From Rhodamnia argentea (taxonomy: Eukaryota > Streptophyta > Magnoliopsida > Myrtales > Myrtaceae), in contig NC_063151.1 of assembly GCF_020921035.1 (NCBI RefSeq), positions 6,200,001 through 6,264,000 on the forward strand: a DNA stretch of 64,000 nucleotides, given 5' to 3'. A model generated the notes under the pieces. The model did no database searches. It was not told the origin of the DNA and was given only the letters and a program-made list of their open reading frames with translations. The position numbers and the translations under genes were made by a program. This document shows, one piece after another, positions 22,801-34,450 of this stretch (positions within the stretch are counted from its first letter, which is position 1; each line of letters begins with the position of its first letter).

Positions 22801-24096
22801 TTAATGTGCATCCCACTCCATCCAGTTCGATGCGCTCCCTCGGCGAGGAATGCTGTTGACCCTCGTGAACTTATCGACGTTGAAGTTGGCTCCGCACATC
22901 ACCCCCTCACTGTCCACCCTCGGCATCGCCTTCATCTTGTTCATCGGATGCTCGAAGCTCATCAACCCTCCTTCGCTGTGGAACATGCAACCTGCAAATG
23001 AAAACCCAGCGCGGATTCGTCGCCTCTCATTCATCGCAAAGTGAATCAAACAGACGATGTCTATGTTATATGATCATGTCTCTCTACCGTTGTGTGCCGT
23101 GCCTTGACATACCTTTGGGGAAGGGAGCATAAGACTTGGCACACCCTGCCTTTATGACCTCCTTGTCATCGCATATCACAACAGAGCCATCGCCTGCAAT
23201 CCCCCAGTACAGCTTCTCTCCTCCATCAGAACCCTGAAACCCAACCATCCACATAAGGATTGCTACTGGGTAGATCAATTCAGCTCGAATTTCTCATGAA
23301 CTCATGATCTTATCCACCCAAAAATAAAGGTTGAAGCTGAACTACTATAGCTGTACCTTGAGAAAATAAAGGTTCGTCCGTCATGCAATTAAATTACCAG
23401 GTAGAGTTGGACACAACCCCTAACCCTTTTGTACAGTCAGTGATTGGCCATAACCATCTAAAGCCCAGATGATCACTTCTGATTTAGCAGGAAATAGAAA
23501 GAGAAAAAAAAAGAAAGAGAGAGAGAAAGTTCAATGATACCAGTGCAGTGAAGACGGTCCCAGCCTTGCTGTCATAGACAACGAAGGCAAAGCTACCATC
23601 AAGATCCTTCACCACCTGATCAGCCGGGTATGGACCCCTGTCCCTCAGCGTCCTGTAGGCCTCTATCACAAACAGGGCCTCGTTGCTTCCCTTGGCCAGC
23701 CCGTACTGCTTGTTCAGCTGATTCAGGTTGTTCAGGCTCCCCATGAACAGGCAGTATATATCATCAAACCCGCAAAACAGCCTAGCAACGAATGAAACTC
23801 CAAAAAACGAAGTAAGAACTTGGGTTTCATGAGTCGAACCCCACAAGACCCTCCCCAGATCAAGCACACAGCCCACGAGCCTACCTCTGGCGCAGGGAAA
23901 AGGGGTTGTCGGGCCTGACATGAGCGAGGGCAGCAGCGTCCCCGAACGTCATAGAGAAGGTGTTTTCCGGCTGGCGCGAGACGAACTCCCTGAGGGTCTC
24001 GTCTGGGAGCTTGGGCTTCCTCGAGCCACTGTGGGAGGCAGGGCTGTTCAGCTCATCCGGCGGGTGCGCAAATGCCTTGTGAAATATCGCCAACAT
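22801..24096 (-). CDS. TSJT1: TSJT1-like protein with YGL and LRDR motifs, 4 exons
   Basis: Exons 23885-24096, 23541-23781, 23113-23233 and 22801-22991 give 254 residues. The start is ATG 24096 (MLAIFHKAFA, the family start); the frame's upstream codon at 24102 is GTG. The family (stem-specific TSJT1 / aluminium-induced protein, DUF3700) has a glutamine-amidotransferase class II-like fold. The name motifs YGL (about 97-99) and LRDR (about 116-119) are present, as are FSMTFGDAAALAHVRPDN, DGSFAFVVYDS and the ending NSIPRRGSASNWMEWDAH. These proteins are often induced by auxin, sugar starvation or metal stress. Catalytic activity is not established, and the N-terminal nucleophilic Cys of true amidotransferases is absent. 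A truncated duplicate lies at 18569-19413. Confidence 0.95.
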
Positions 24097-24575
24097 TGTC
24101 ACCGCAATTCCTTATCGTCCTCTTGAAAAGACTCGTCGATCCAACTTTGAGAGGCGGGTTCCGTGCTAGGACGGGAAATAGAGGTAGCAAAGCAAACGAT
24201 CTTTGGAATTTATAGTGTCATTTACGGGGTTTTCAGGACCAGGAGGAGGAGGAGGAGTATGAGAGTAGCCAATTCTAGGTTGTATTATGATATTATTGTG
24301 GGCTGAGAGACTTTGACAGAGTCATGGGATAAGGATTCCCGTGGCCCGAGGTGTTCTTATCTTTAATGTTTGTTTATTCATTTCTGTTTGTTTTTTTCTT
24401 TCCTGTTGTTTTCAAGTTCTCGAGTTGTATTGAAACCTCTCCGCTGAATTTCTTGACCCCACTCCCGGCTATCTTTTGCCATTCCGCCTCTCATGTCAAC
24501 ATTCAATACGTCACAAAATGGGATTTTTGGAAATTCAAGACAAATCAAACATCCTTTTTTTTTCTTCTTTTTCTA
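24097..24575. other. TSJT1 upstream region
   Basis: This is the 5' leader and promoter side of the TSJT1-like gene (minus strand). A GGA-rich (AGG) run lies at about 24239-24256. No further gene was seen. Confidence 0.4.
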
Positions 24576-25200
24576 GGGGCGAATCCCTAAAAAAAAATCC
24601 AAATTTTAGATAGAGTCTCAATTCTACCTCAAATTTTCATTTGAAAAAAGCCCTCAAATTTTAGGTCTAGCCTCAAATCCATCCCGAACTTTTTTGTCTA
24701 AAAAAAAAAAATCAAACTTCGGATCCAATCTCAAATCAACTCGAATTTTCGTTTTGTCCAAGAGAAAAAAAAAAAAAAAATTTTTTGCTCTTTTCTCGAA
24801 TCTGCTCCTATTATCCCTTTGTCCGAAAATCACTATTAATTGTCCCTAGTTTTCAATAATTTTTATTGGAGCGTATTTATTATTCATGTGAAAATGTCAC
24901 GTCGGTCCATACATATCATTCCACTACTTTGTTGATTTGGATTTTTTTATCAACATGGAAATGCTATGTCAAGTTGAGACCCGGGTAAATTTGAGAATAT
25001 ATTGAAAGTTTGTGATTTTGTTTTAGACAAGAAAAAATTCAGGGTAGTTTTGGAACTGAAAGTTTTAGGTTTTTTTTAGACAAAACAAAGTTCTACGTAG
25101 ATTTGGTACTTGACCTAAAGTTGGAGGTTTTTTCTAGGACAAAAAAAAAAGTAGAGATAAAATTTGAATTGGACCTAAAATTTGTGGTTCTTTACTAAAT
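24576..25200. mobile_element. Inverted-repeat (foldback) element
   Basis: The left arm consists of repeated 'tcaaattttaggtc'-like lines (24600-24760). It is mirrored by 'gacctaaaatttg'-like lines on the right (25050-25185), and the outer ends 'gggcgaatccctaaa' and 'tttactaaatatggcc' are roughly complementary. No coding capacity. The arrangement resembles the other subrepeat-armed elements in the window but the repeat unit differs. Confidence 0.5.
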
Positions 25201-25209
25201 ATGGCCACT

Positions 25210-27690
25210 TTTTCTAGAGAGAACTCATAAGATAAATCGAAAAATCACTTAAAAAATTCCCTGGTTGCCAGCTTGATCTGAATTTTCTAATGCAAGCGAA
25301 GTGATAAAGATGCATGTATCATTGTGATAAGATAGTAAATTGGGACGAAGATATGGTTTGTTGGGAGAGCAAAGGATCAACAAGAGGTTCATCTCATCCG
25401 CAGGTGGAGTGACCATGACACCGAAGAAGAGTCAGCCGGCGATTTGCCATTTGTTTCTGGCTCATGAGTCTTGGGTTTCTGTGGGTGTATTTGGGGCTCA
25501 CCACGGAAAAAAAAGCTTCACTTTCATTTTCATGATGTTCGGGCCTACTTGTTAGGCGCGTGTGTTGGCCACTTGGTGCCCGCTTGTTTTGATTTCTTTG
25601 TGACGGACGTCAAGGGAAGCTTTAGGGTAATTATGGTCAAATCCGGTCTCCATCAGCTTTACTATAGGCTATTTTAAGAGATGGTGACGAGTGTTACGAC
25701 ATGTTAAGAAATTGATAAGTGGGCCATAATCATTTCGAAAACCGAAACCCTTTTTGGTTTGATCATTGACATCATCTAGGGTTTCTCGAACAATGTGATA
25801 TCATATAAGGTAAATCCTTAACCATTCCCCCTCTTATTAAGACTACAGAATGTTCTTGTTTGCTAACTTAGGACCTCGATTTGGGAGCAAAGACTAAAAC
25901 AAGCCGTTGACATGCGCGTGTGAGCAATTTCGAAAAACCCTCCATCAAAGATATTGATGTGGTGTGTAGTAGTCAGCATATCCTAATTGGCTAATAACTC
26001 TTTGACTTAGGTTTTTTAGTGAACACGGGTCCAATTAGATATATTAACGAGTTCGGACTTCGGCTCCCCTTATCGATCTATCTATTAGGGTATAGTTCAT
26101 ATTTTCTAATGATAAGAAAGCATGTGGATTCCCTTGGACACTTGAAAACTTTTATAGTTTGAACCCATAATTCTTCATTAGTAGTTTGGGCTTGCGCCCA
26201 TGAATAATTACTGCTCTATATACTCTTTTTTGCTTGTAATTGAGCGATGTAACGAGAGCTGTGAGGTGTTAATTATAATGAAATCATTTGATGGATATAA
26301 CCCTAATTTAAAGGTGAATGGAAATAAAAACTTTGTGTCTAGATTTTCTTTTTCTTGCCATACATTATTTCATTGTGATTGTGTGCCAAATTCTAACACT
26401 ACTAGGATGAAGGTATCAATTTCTACCGCGCACTCCCAACAACCGATATTAAGGGCAATGTTTGATTGGTGGATCACTCTCAATGTGTATCTGGTGTTTG
26501 GTGAATATAACAAAGACGAAATTTGACCAACACGATTTCTAGGCATAATGATTTGGTCGGGATGAAAGTCAATGTTGTGGTCTAACGATGCAAGCCCAAT
26601 AGTAGCTTCATGGTTCGGTTTGGAGAGGAACTAGGGATGAAGGTGGGTGTTAGAGATTCAAGTTTAAACATATTGATACGGAAGGATATCTGAATTAAGG
26701 GAGAACATATTCAATGCTGAGGTTAAATGTGAGGGGGGTTGTTGAGATGTACATATGTTTTGCATTAAAAAAGCCTCACATCGGATAATTATCGTGGTAT
26801 AGAGTAATTAATATATCATAATTGGCTCATAATCAATTAACTTAAGTAAAGGTAGCTCGAACTCCCCCTTGGCCATCTTTGGATGTATTCAAAAATAGAC
26901 TATGTAACAAATTTACTACTGAACTGAAACGTGAGAAGTAGATTGTCAAGCCGCACGCATGAACTTTCTTGATGACCTTGTGCAAACAAATTTAACATTG
27001 AGTGATCGTCACTCACGATAATCGATCACCATACGAATGTGGGCTGGCCTTTGCTTTCCTCTGAATAATTTTGTGAAACTAAGTTAATAATTTCTAGGGC
27101 ATGTTAATATTGACTGAAATATGTCTTTATTCATCAACTTCAACTCATCAATGGACGGACCCTCATGACATAGGCCATGGAGGGTGTATGAAGCTTGACT
27201 TCCTGACGCATAAGAGACGAGAAGGAACTTGTGTCGGCTCAGCCCATTAAATATTTTATTGTAGGGTGTGTTTGTTTTATGGAAAACTTAATATATGAAA
27301 AATATTTTCTAGAAAAATGATTGTTTGTATCGATTGAAAAAAATGAATGAATGAGAAATATATTCGCAATCGCATCAACAATTAACCATTAATCATAAAT
27401 TATTTTCGATAATGAAATCATTTACCGTTGACTAATTTTTTTAAGTAATATAATCAATTAATTTCGAAAAATATTTTCCAAAATCTTCGAATGCACCTGT
27501 AGTTCCATATTTGATCAACGTTGTTTTCGAAATAGGATTAGATCGGGCCCATGATATTGTTGGGCTGCAAGGCACAAGTATAAAACAGTAGTAGTCTTGG
27601 GCTACCTAGTTGGGGTGTCAAATCATGCCATAAACATAAAGTGCAAATGGGTACTTGAGTTTCTACGCAGATATATTAGATTTAATATCA
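25210..27690. other. Intergenic with decayed LTR-element remnant
   Basis: No gene recognised. At 26740 a TGTTGAGATG LTR-like start directly follows a purine tract (GTGAGGGGGG, 26729-26738), as at a 3' LTR. The following 'cctcacatcggataattatc' is typical of plant LTR starts. Similar sequence around 25960-26050 ('tcctaattggctaat', 'gagttcggacttcgg') may be the matching 5' LTR. I see no gag or pol, so this would be a small non-autonomous element or fragment. Confidence 0.35.
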
Positions 27691-27699
27691 CTCATACGT

Positions 27700-27719
27700 C
27701 TCTCTCTCTCTCTCTCTCT
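27700..27719. repeat. (TC)n microsatellite
   Basis: A pure dinucleotide run in intergenic DNA. Confidence 0.85.
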
Positions 27720-27790
27720 TCTTGTTGTTCTTTACTTATAATTTTTTTCTCAACGTGGTTGAACACTTCAATAGCAAATATTCATCAGCG

Positions 27791-28440
27791 GAAAAATTAC
27801 CAAAAAATGTTATAAAACTATTGACGGATGCCAACTCACTAATCAATCTTTCAATTTAGCTAGTTTAGTCTTAAACCTCACAAATTTGCTTGGTAATCGA
27901 TGAGTGGAGACTTTATACTCTACATGGCACTGTTGAAGCTAATGTGAACAATTGTTTTCTTTTTATCTTTTTAATTTTTTTGGAATTTTTTTGTAACTTT
28001 TAAATTTTTTGTTATTGCTTTTTTTTTCCTTCTTCCTCCATAGGTCACCAAGCCTTGAATAATGGCCGGCGATTGGCCACAAGTGAGGGCCAACCTCACC
28101 AGCCTTGAGCAATACTCGACCTTGTCGGGATTTGGCGAGGGTAGACCTCACGGGATCCAGCGAGGGTGAGCCTTGCTCGCTTGGCCGGTCGCCAACCATG
28201 TTGACCAGTGGAAAAGAAGGGAAAATTCAAAAAATGTTAATAAAAATTTGAAAAGAGTTTAAAAAATACAAAAATTGTTCATATCAATGCCCAAAATACC
28301 ATGTAGGACTGCTTGGCGTTCACTTTAATAGTTACCGGCCAAAATTGGCTGGAAGAGCTATAAAGTCAAATTATCAAACGGTTTAGAACTGAATTAATAT
28401 ACATACAATAGGTTTAGCACTTCTTTTGGTAATTATCTCA
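27791..28440. mobile_element. TIR/foldback MITE with GC-rich core
   Basis: The left end GAAAAATTACCAAAA pairs with the reverse complement of the right end (GAGATAATTACCAAAA). The arms carry 'gtcttaaac'/'ggtttagaactgaatt' subrepeats and a mirrored CATGT(A/T)GG block. The core (about 28040-28200) is GC-rich with repeats of 'gcgagggt', a composition unlike the arms. The TIR differs from the GGGA-type elements, so it is a separate subfamily shared with 31566-32098. Confidence 0.6.
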
Positions 28441-28738
28441 TTTGTCAGCCAGCGAATATCGATCCCACGACTGAATTGGCTTGCCATGTTAGCGAAACGA
28501 GCCAAATTTTTTGAATCCAAGATTAGGGATATTTGTACAAAAAGCTCTAAATGTATTGTGGGACGGTCAACTCAGTTCTAAATCTTTTAATTATGTCAAT
28601 TTACTTGTAAATTTTTTGATGATTTATTAATTCACTTTTAAATCTTTTAATTGTGACGGTTGAGATTGCTGCTACTGTTGCTTCTTCTTTCTTCTTCCCC
28701 TCGCAAAAGAGAGGGGCGATGGATTACATCCGCGCAAG

Positions 28739-30060
28739 TTGAGGCACGCCGAAAGAGAAGATAATGATGAGCGACATGTCATTGGATGTTTCCTATACGA
28801 CTGTCGCATAGTGCAATCAGTGACGCTGCCTATCATATGGCATATGCTTCCAAGGTCCCATCACGTTCTTGTACTTATCCGTCACATGCGAAACGTACGG
28901 AGCCCTTTCACAGCTCATACTTCGCCTAGTAATCCATTGCCGAAGTTGTGCTATTACTGATGAATAAATGGATTTTAGATCTCCACGTAGCGACCGATTT
29001 CATATTCGAGCCGATTCTCAGAATTTTTTTATTTGCATCTTATCCGATTCATGAAATTAGGGCATGTCATGAAAAGATTTATTACATACCAAAAGTTGGG
29101 TTCTCTCTTACCACCGTAAAAGATCATGTGCGCGAAAATTCATCGCATGTGACTGGACCCGATTGATTTGCATCATTGCTCGGGCGTGGAGTAGTAGTAG
29201 TGTCCGAGATCATTTGTTCGGACAAAGACGTGGGCTCGTGGAGGTACAACTGATCGGGAAAAAAAGGGGGAAGATTCTCAACCACACGTCGATGGCGGGT
29301 ATCGCTCATCTCTTTCTCCTACTTCATAAGCAAACAGACACCTTTCTTGGAGTGGGAGACGACAAACTTAGTTTGGTCAAAAACGCAAAGGAAAACCTTC
29401 CTACATGTGGGCCCGGGCCGTATGAAGCCGAGCCAGGACCCCAAAAAGCAACAATGTTTGTGAGGAATCTTGATCTCACGTGTCTAACTGCCGATGATAA
29501 GCAACGCCAATCTCTGCTCCATTGTCACTCTCCTGCGCAAATTTCGTCCATAGGAAGGAAACAGTGTAACGATGGAGGGAAACAAGGAGTCATCCGACGG
29601 TAAAATGAACGGAGCATTTTGGATTGAGCCAATTATGATATATGTAATTCAGAAAATAGTTACCCACCGATCGGTGGCCAAGTTGGTTTGAATTCGGTTC
29701 CTTTCACGAGAGGTCCTAGGTTCAAAACTCCTCGGCGCCGGTGTCTTAAGTGGGGGTCGTGGTGGTGGGCTCCTGCGTTAGCCCCTCCCGAGGAATCTCG
29801 GTCATAATAAAAAAAAATAAGTTTTCGACAAAAGAAGCGGAATAACACGTTAGAAGGATGAAAGAAAGCAAATGCATGAAAAATATGTGTATATATATAT
29901 CCAAGAAGTACTTGGATATTAATTGGTCTCGTTTACATTATCAAGTGTTTGGTTCTTAAACTAGAACTATCTAAGTATGGTATGATTTTGTAATCTTGCC
30001 TACCAAACTGGCACCTGATCTATCAAACGTTGGGTTGTCCTTTATGCAAGAGCTTATTGT
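28739..30060. repeat. Degenerate ~3-kb intergenic repeat, copy 1
   Basis: Landmarks shared with copy 2 include 'ggtcccatcacgttct' at about 28854 (compare 30656), 'gatgaataaatggattt' at 28958 (compare 30846), the segment at 29150-29260 (compare 32135-32230), 'gcattttggat' at 29613 (compare 32980) and 'taccaaactggcacctgat' at 30001 (compare 33268). No open frame is conserved between copies, so it appears non-coding. Confidence 0.7.
29664..29810 (+). mobile_element. tRNA-derived SINE-like element
   Basis: A box-A-like 'ggtggccaagttggt' (29670-29684) and a box-B-like 'ggttcaaaactcc' (29719-29731) sit at tRNA-like spacing. A unique body and an A-rich end (29808-29818) follow. Flanking 'aaatagtt' and 'aaataagtt' may be a decayed target duplication. 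It resembles the better-preserved copy at 32264-32457 in its body ('gtggtgggctcctgcgttag' versus 'gtggtgggttgttgggctaa'). Confidence 0.6.
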
Positions 30061-30063
30061 AGG

Positions 30064-30270
30064 GAGTTAAATATCAATAAAGTCCTAAACTTATTGTATT
30101 TGTACCAATTCAATCATAAACTTTTCAACTGTATTAATCGAATCATAAACTTTTTGATGATTTGCCAATTAAGTCCATCTTATCAATCTTGACCGGAAAT
30201 CGCCGATGTGGATATTAGCCGTCCTACGTGGCGCGACTAGCGCTAACATGGACATTTTTGGTAATATTCT
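30064..30270. mobile_element. Single arm of a subrepeat-type MITE
   Basis: Repeated 'caattcaatcataaac'-type lines lead into 'gatgtggatattagccgtcctacgtggcgcg', as in the left arm of the element at 277-890. The right arm is not found, so this is a truncated or deleted copy. Confidence 0.5.
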
Positions 30271-30863
30271 GATGATTTTTTTGTTCATTTACTTTGTTTT
30301 AGTTGAGGGCCCGCAACCCTCCAATATGTTTTAAAAAGCTTAAATTATTATGTGATTCGTGTGGTTTAGTAATTAAATAGTTTGACACCCAGTTTAAAAG
30401 GGTAAGCGGGGCAAATCAGGTCTTATAAAAATTTAGATTCAGAACATTCTGTTCTAGTATTATGTAAGATTTTGATGAGATTAGTGTCAATTGTTTAAAA
30501 AAACTTAAATTATTAAATGAAAGTCGATATTTTTCTTGTGATGTACGATTGACTTATCAATAGGGGTGGCCCAATCGGGAAAGAGAAGATAAGCGACGAG
30601 TCGTTGCAAGGTTCTTTATTGGGCAATCGGTCGCACTGCCTATAACGTGCTTCGAAGGTCCCATCACGTTCTCCTAGCTATCCGTCGCATGTGAAATGTA
30701 CGGATGCTTTCCCAGCTCATAACTTCACTGCCTGGTTTCCTTCCCCGACATCACATTCACCTAGTAATTAATTGTCCCAGTCGTGGGACATTGTATGTAC
30801 TTAAAACTAATAACGCATCAGATAATTGCATTATATTGACTTACTGATGAATAAATGGATTTA

Positions 30864-31482
30864 TGTTGCGTACGGGAACGTTTCTATTTCTGAGAATATA
30901 TTTGAAACAGAAATATTTTTTTGTATTTTTGTTCTCGACTACAATTTTCGAGAATCGAAATGCGTTTGGCAAATATAAAAAAAAAAATATTTTTTTATCA
31001 AAAGGAAGGATTTGCAACCTGTGGCTAGCGGCGGGCGGGCGGCCGGGGTGGAGGCAAGCGAACAGCGGCGGGCGATCGGGCGGGCGGCGGGTGGAGGCAA
31101 GCGAACAGCGGGCGGCGATCGGGCGGCGGCGAACTGCGGCCGGGCGGTGGCGGCAAACGATCGAGCAGCTGCGGCCGGTGGCCGGTAGCGGTAGCCGGCG
31201 ACCCGCAATCGGCGGCGACGACTGCTTCAATTCCTCGCCGACTATGGTGGGCGGTGGTGGCTTGCACAAGCTCGCTCTCGAGTTGTTTCTAAAAAGTGTT
31301 TCAAAACTCAAAAACAAGTTTTTTTGTTTCTCATTTTTGCTCCAAAAGTGTTTTTGTTTTTCAAAAATGTTTTCGGAACATTTTTTAAATAATTTTTTAC
31401 CATATGCGTTTCTATTCCCAAAGTATTCTGAGAACACTTTGGGAATAAAAATACTTTTTCTAAAATGTTACCATACTGACCC
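30864..31482. mobile_element. PIF/Harbinger-like MITE with TTA target duplication
   Basis: The ends (left TGTTGCGTACGGGAACGTTT, right reverse complement GGGTCAGTATGGTAACATTT) are imperfect inverted repeats. Longer mirrored arms with 'gaaacag' and 'gagaac' motifs lie inside. TTA flanks both sides (30861-30863 and 31483-31485). Copy 1 of the 3-kb repeat preserves the empty site near 28971. The core (31020-31230) is very GC-rich, with a partly repeated 'ggaggcaagcgaacagcg' at about 31051 and 31093. The long open frames there, on both strands, come from GC composition and are not genes. Confidence 0.7.
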
Positions 31483-31565
31483 TTAGACTTCTCGCGAAAA
31501 TTATTGTTCGCATCTTACTTGATTCATAAATTAGCGTTTTTTTTTTCTTTCGTGAGAGCATGTAA

Positions 31566-32098
31566 GAAAAATTATCCAAAAGTCATATGTTTATTGTATT
31601 TTTACAAATTCAGTCCTAAATATTTTAATTTTATCAATTGAGTCCATCCAGTCAATATTGATGGAAAATTGCTAACGTGGACACCGATCTTCTTATATGA
31701 CATGGCCAACGATGACGTTGACATTTTTTAAAATAATATGCTAATGTTTTTTTTCGAATTTTATTTATTTATTCTTCTTTTTTGTTTTTACAATTGTATC
31801 GGCGACCAACATGGCCACGGATGGTCAGCCGACAACCTCGTCCACCACTATTGTTAAAAAAAAAAAAAGAAAAGAGAAATAAAAAATATAAAAATTAAAA
31901 AAAATTAAAGTATTATTAAAAAATTTCCCCGTGAGCGTCGGTCGAGTCCATGCTAACGATTTTCGATCAAAATTGTTCAGATGAACTTAATTGCCAACAC
32001 GTGAAAAGATGTAGGACTCAATTGGCAAAATTAAAATATTTAGTACTGAACTTATAAAAATGCAAAAAGGTTTAGGATTTTTTTGGGATAATTTTCTC
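31566..32098. mobile_element. TIR/foldback MITE
   Basis: The left end GAAAAATTATCCAAAAG matches the reverse complement of the right end (GAGAAAATTATCCC). The arms hold 'caaattcagtcctaaat' and 'ggactcaattggcaaa' lines plus a mirrored 'ctaacg' block, with an A-rich centre. Same TIR type as 27791-28440. It is absent from copy 1 of the 3-kb repeat. Confidence 0.6.
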
Positions 32099-32252
32099 AA
32101 ATCGCACATGTAGTAGGATCTGGCGCATGCCATGGTGGACCAATTGATTTGAATGATTGCTTGGTGTGGCATAGTAGTGTAGAGATCATCGTTCCGAGAG
32201 AAAACGTGTGCTCGTGGGCGTGCAAATGATGAGGAAAAGGGCAAATAAAAAA

Positions 32253-32468
32253 GAGCAATGCTTGGCCCACCCACCCATGACGTGGTTGGTTGAGAGCGTG
32301 TCCTTCTTCGTTCACGTTGAGGGTTCGAAATTCCTAATCGTGTTTCGTGATTTAAGTGAGGGGCCCTGGTGGTGGGTTGTTGGGCTAATCTCTTCCGAGG
32401 TATAGTCGTGAGGGTAAGCCGTACGGATCCTCGGATATCAAAAAAAAAAAAAAAAAGGAGCAATGCTT
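32253..32468 (+). mobile_element. tRNA-derived SINE with 11-bp target-site duplication
   Basis: The body is 32264-32457 (about 194 bp), flanked by identical GAGCAATGCTT at 32253-32263 and 32458-32468. It has a box-A-like 'acgtggttggttgagag', a box-B-like 'gggttcgaaattcc' (32321-32334) and a 17-18-base poly(A) run at the 3' end. These three features together are diagnostic of a SINE mobilised by LINE machinery. The long tail and perfect duplication indicate a fairly recent insertion. Confidence 0.85.
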
Positions 32469-33739
32469 ACATTGTTCAGCGATTCTCAACCACACGCTGA
32501 TGCCAAAGTATCGCTCGCCTCTTTCTCCAACTTGATGTGCAAGCAGACAATCCTTGACATCTCTATTGGTCAGTTGAGTGACATTTGATAATTAGTCTTG
32601 CTTGCCCACTTGACGCAACAAAGTTCAGTCATACATTGAACCCGTCCTACTTGTGGGCGTATAAAGCTAAGCTGGCAATAAACAAATGATATATATAAAG
32701 CAACGCCAATTTTTTCTCCATTGTATGATGATGGATACAACAAAGCCAAAAAAGAAAACCTCTCTACGGTAAAGAAGTCGGAGAAAGGGTGAGAGGTCCG
32801 CCATTCACGGTGTCCCTCCGCTGTCGGCAATGTCGCTCGCAATGGCCGGTCTTGCAGGAGGCATCGCCGGCGACAGCAACTCCAATTATTGGAGCTTCTG
32901 TTTGGTTAGGCATGAGATGTGGGAAGGTGGTCCTCTCTCGTCAAGCTTTCTTTCCAATATTTAGTCCGACAGAATGATTGACCCAGCATTTTGGATGAAA
33001 CCAATCACAACACATGTAATTACAAAAATGGTTTCTGGGAAAGGAAGCGGAAAAATACTTTAAAAGAACGAAAGGAAGCGAATGTACGAAAAATATATCA
33101 AAATATTACGATTCTAATTAATTATTATATCCTCTATATCGATCAAGATTATAAATTCTATGCTAAATCGGTAAGCAATATCAACGTGTTAATTTCTTTT
33201 ATGTTGTCAATGGTGGTTCTTAAAGGATAACTCGCTATATTTGATGTGACATTTGAAATCTCACCTACCAAACCAGTACTTGATTATGAAACTACCGATC
33301 GTTCTCTCTATAAGAGTTTGTCGCGATTAGCATAATTATAACTTAAGATAGGGTCTCCGATTAATCAATCAAACAAGGCTGAAAAGTGAAAACCCCAACC
33401 TGACTTTGACTACTTGCGCATACTATTTTGTTATCCCTTCAATTTACAAAATATAAACCCTCGGGGTTGACGGAGTTGGCCGGGGAGCCAGAAGATGTTC
33501 GGTCCAAGAAGTGGTCGCTTGCTCCCATCTCATCGTCACCGGTTGCCCGGAGGCCCGAAAGAATTATCACAAGTAGGAGACGAACATGGTTTGCCAAGTG
33601 ATTCTCCTTTTACACGACATATCCGTCCACCACCCCCAATAATGTGGACCCTCGATTCAGATTTCACTCTCTTTTCCCCATCAGATATCAGAAAATATCT
33701 GCCACATAAGAAAGAAAGAAAAGGAATAAATGTGCTGAA

Positions 33740-33935
33740 AATTTTAAAATTTTTGAAAAATATAATTAAGTCTTAAAATTTATCAAGTCAGTGAAATCAA
33801 ATTCTTATGTTGATTGCACTTTTGAAAATCTTATGACTTAATTGCACTTTTTGACAAGTTTTGCGGCTTGCGTTGCACTTTTTGAAAATTTCAGGACTCA
33901 ATTACACATTCGTGATAAGTTTTAGAATTTTCAAT
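33740..33935. mobile_element. Short foldback remnant (unit-A/B family)
   Basis: Lines such as 'taattaagtcttaaaattt' and the mirrored 'gacttaattgcactttttgacaag' resemble the arms of 13535-14075 without their long centre. Probably an internally deleted copy. Confidence 0.4.
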
Positions 33936-34364
33936 ATACTTATCTTTAAAGAAAGCATCCACGAATAGTTTGGACAATAAGGTGCAGGTCGCTTCATCAT
34001 TTATCAGCTCGTATGGAAAGTTCTATGCTTGGATAATAATGGTGAATCTGGTTAATTTGAGCGGCGGATTTAAGATCAAATTTGATTTGACCAGAGTAAT
34101 TTGTGCGCTTACTAACCGAAAAATGATGTTGTCCCCTTTGGCGATGCTTAACAAGATGATGTATGTACTCCATTATGCAAAAAGGGAGTCTAAGTCACAT
34201 AGCAATTGAAATTTTTTTTGGTTATTTTAACTTTTTCACCATTTAAACAAGACGAGTCATAATTTATCTTTACAAAATTAGCTTTGATTTTCTATATCCA
34301 CCTCATTAATCTAATTAATGAATTTTCCTTCGTCCCATCCTACTTGGACATCAAAATAGCGGGA

Positions 34365-34450
34365 TAATTATTCAAAAAGTCCTAAATTCATCATACGGTT
34401 TTTAATTCAATCTTAAAATTTTTAATTTACCAATTTAGTCCTTCCGATTT
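34365..34450. mobile_element. MITE arm fragment
   Basis: 'gcgggataattattcaaaaagtcctaaatt' followed by two 'caatttagtcc'-type lines is one arm of the AATTATCC-type element. The partner arm is missing. A similar lone arm lies at 34838-34925. Confidence 0.4.

Larger units (their letters stand above)
19423..23622. repeat. Tandem segmental duplication, unit B
   Basis: The second copy, corresponding to unit A 13396-19413. It holds the foldback element (19540-20090), remnants of BRX1 flanks, two insertions absent from unit A (about 20645-21185 and 21780-22560) and a complete TSJT1 that continues beyond the duplicated end to 24096. The loss of about 2.5 kb of BRX1 explains its shorter length. Confidence 0.85.

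Noticed and set aside
27963..28199. Minus-strand open frame in a GC-rich patch
   Set aside because: It is the core of a foldback element, with repetitive 'gcgagggt' composition and no protein similarity that I recognise.
29163..29603. 146-codon plus-strand open frame
   Set aside because: It lies in copy 1 of the 3-kb repeat, but the frame is not preserved in copies 2 and 3, so coding selection is not supported.
29664..29740. Candidate tRNA gene
   Set aside because: Box-A and box-B-like motifs are present, but no acceptor stem or cloverleaf pairing is visible and a SINE body with an A-rich tail follows.
30841..31486. Long overlapping open frames on both strands (about 200 codons)
   Set aside because: They span a Harbinger-like MITE whose GC-rich core lacks stops. 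The translations are low complexity and mirrored on both strands, with no domain.
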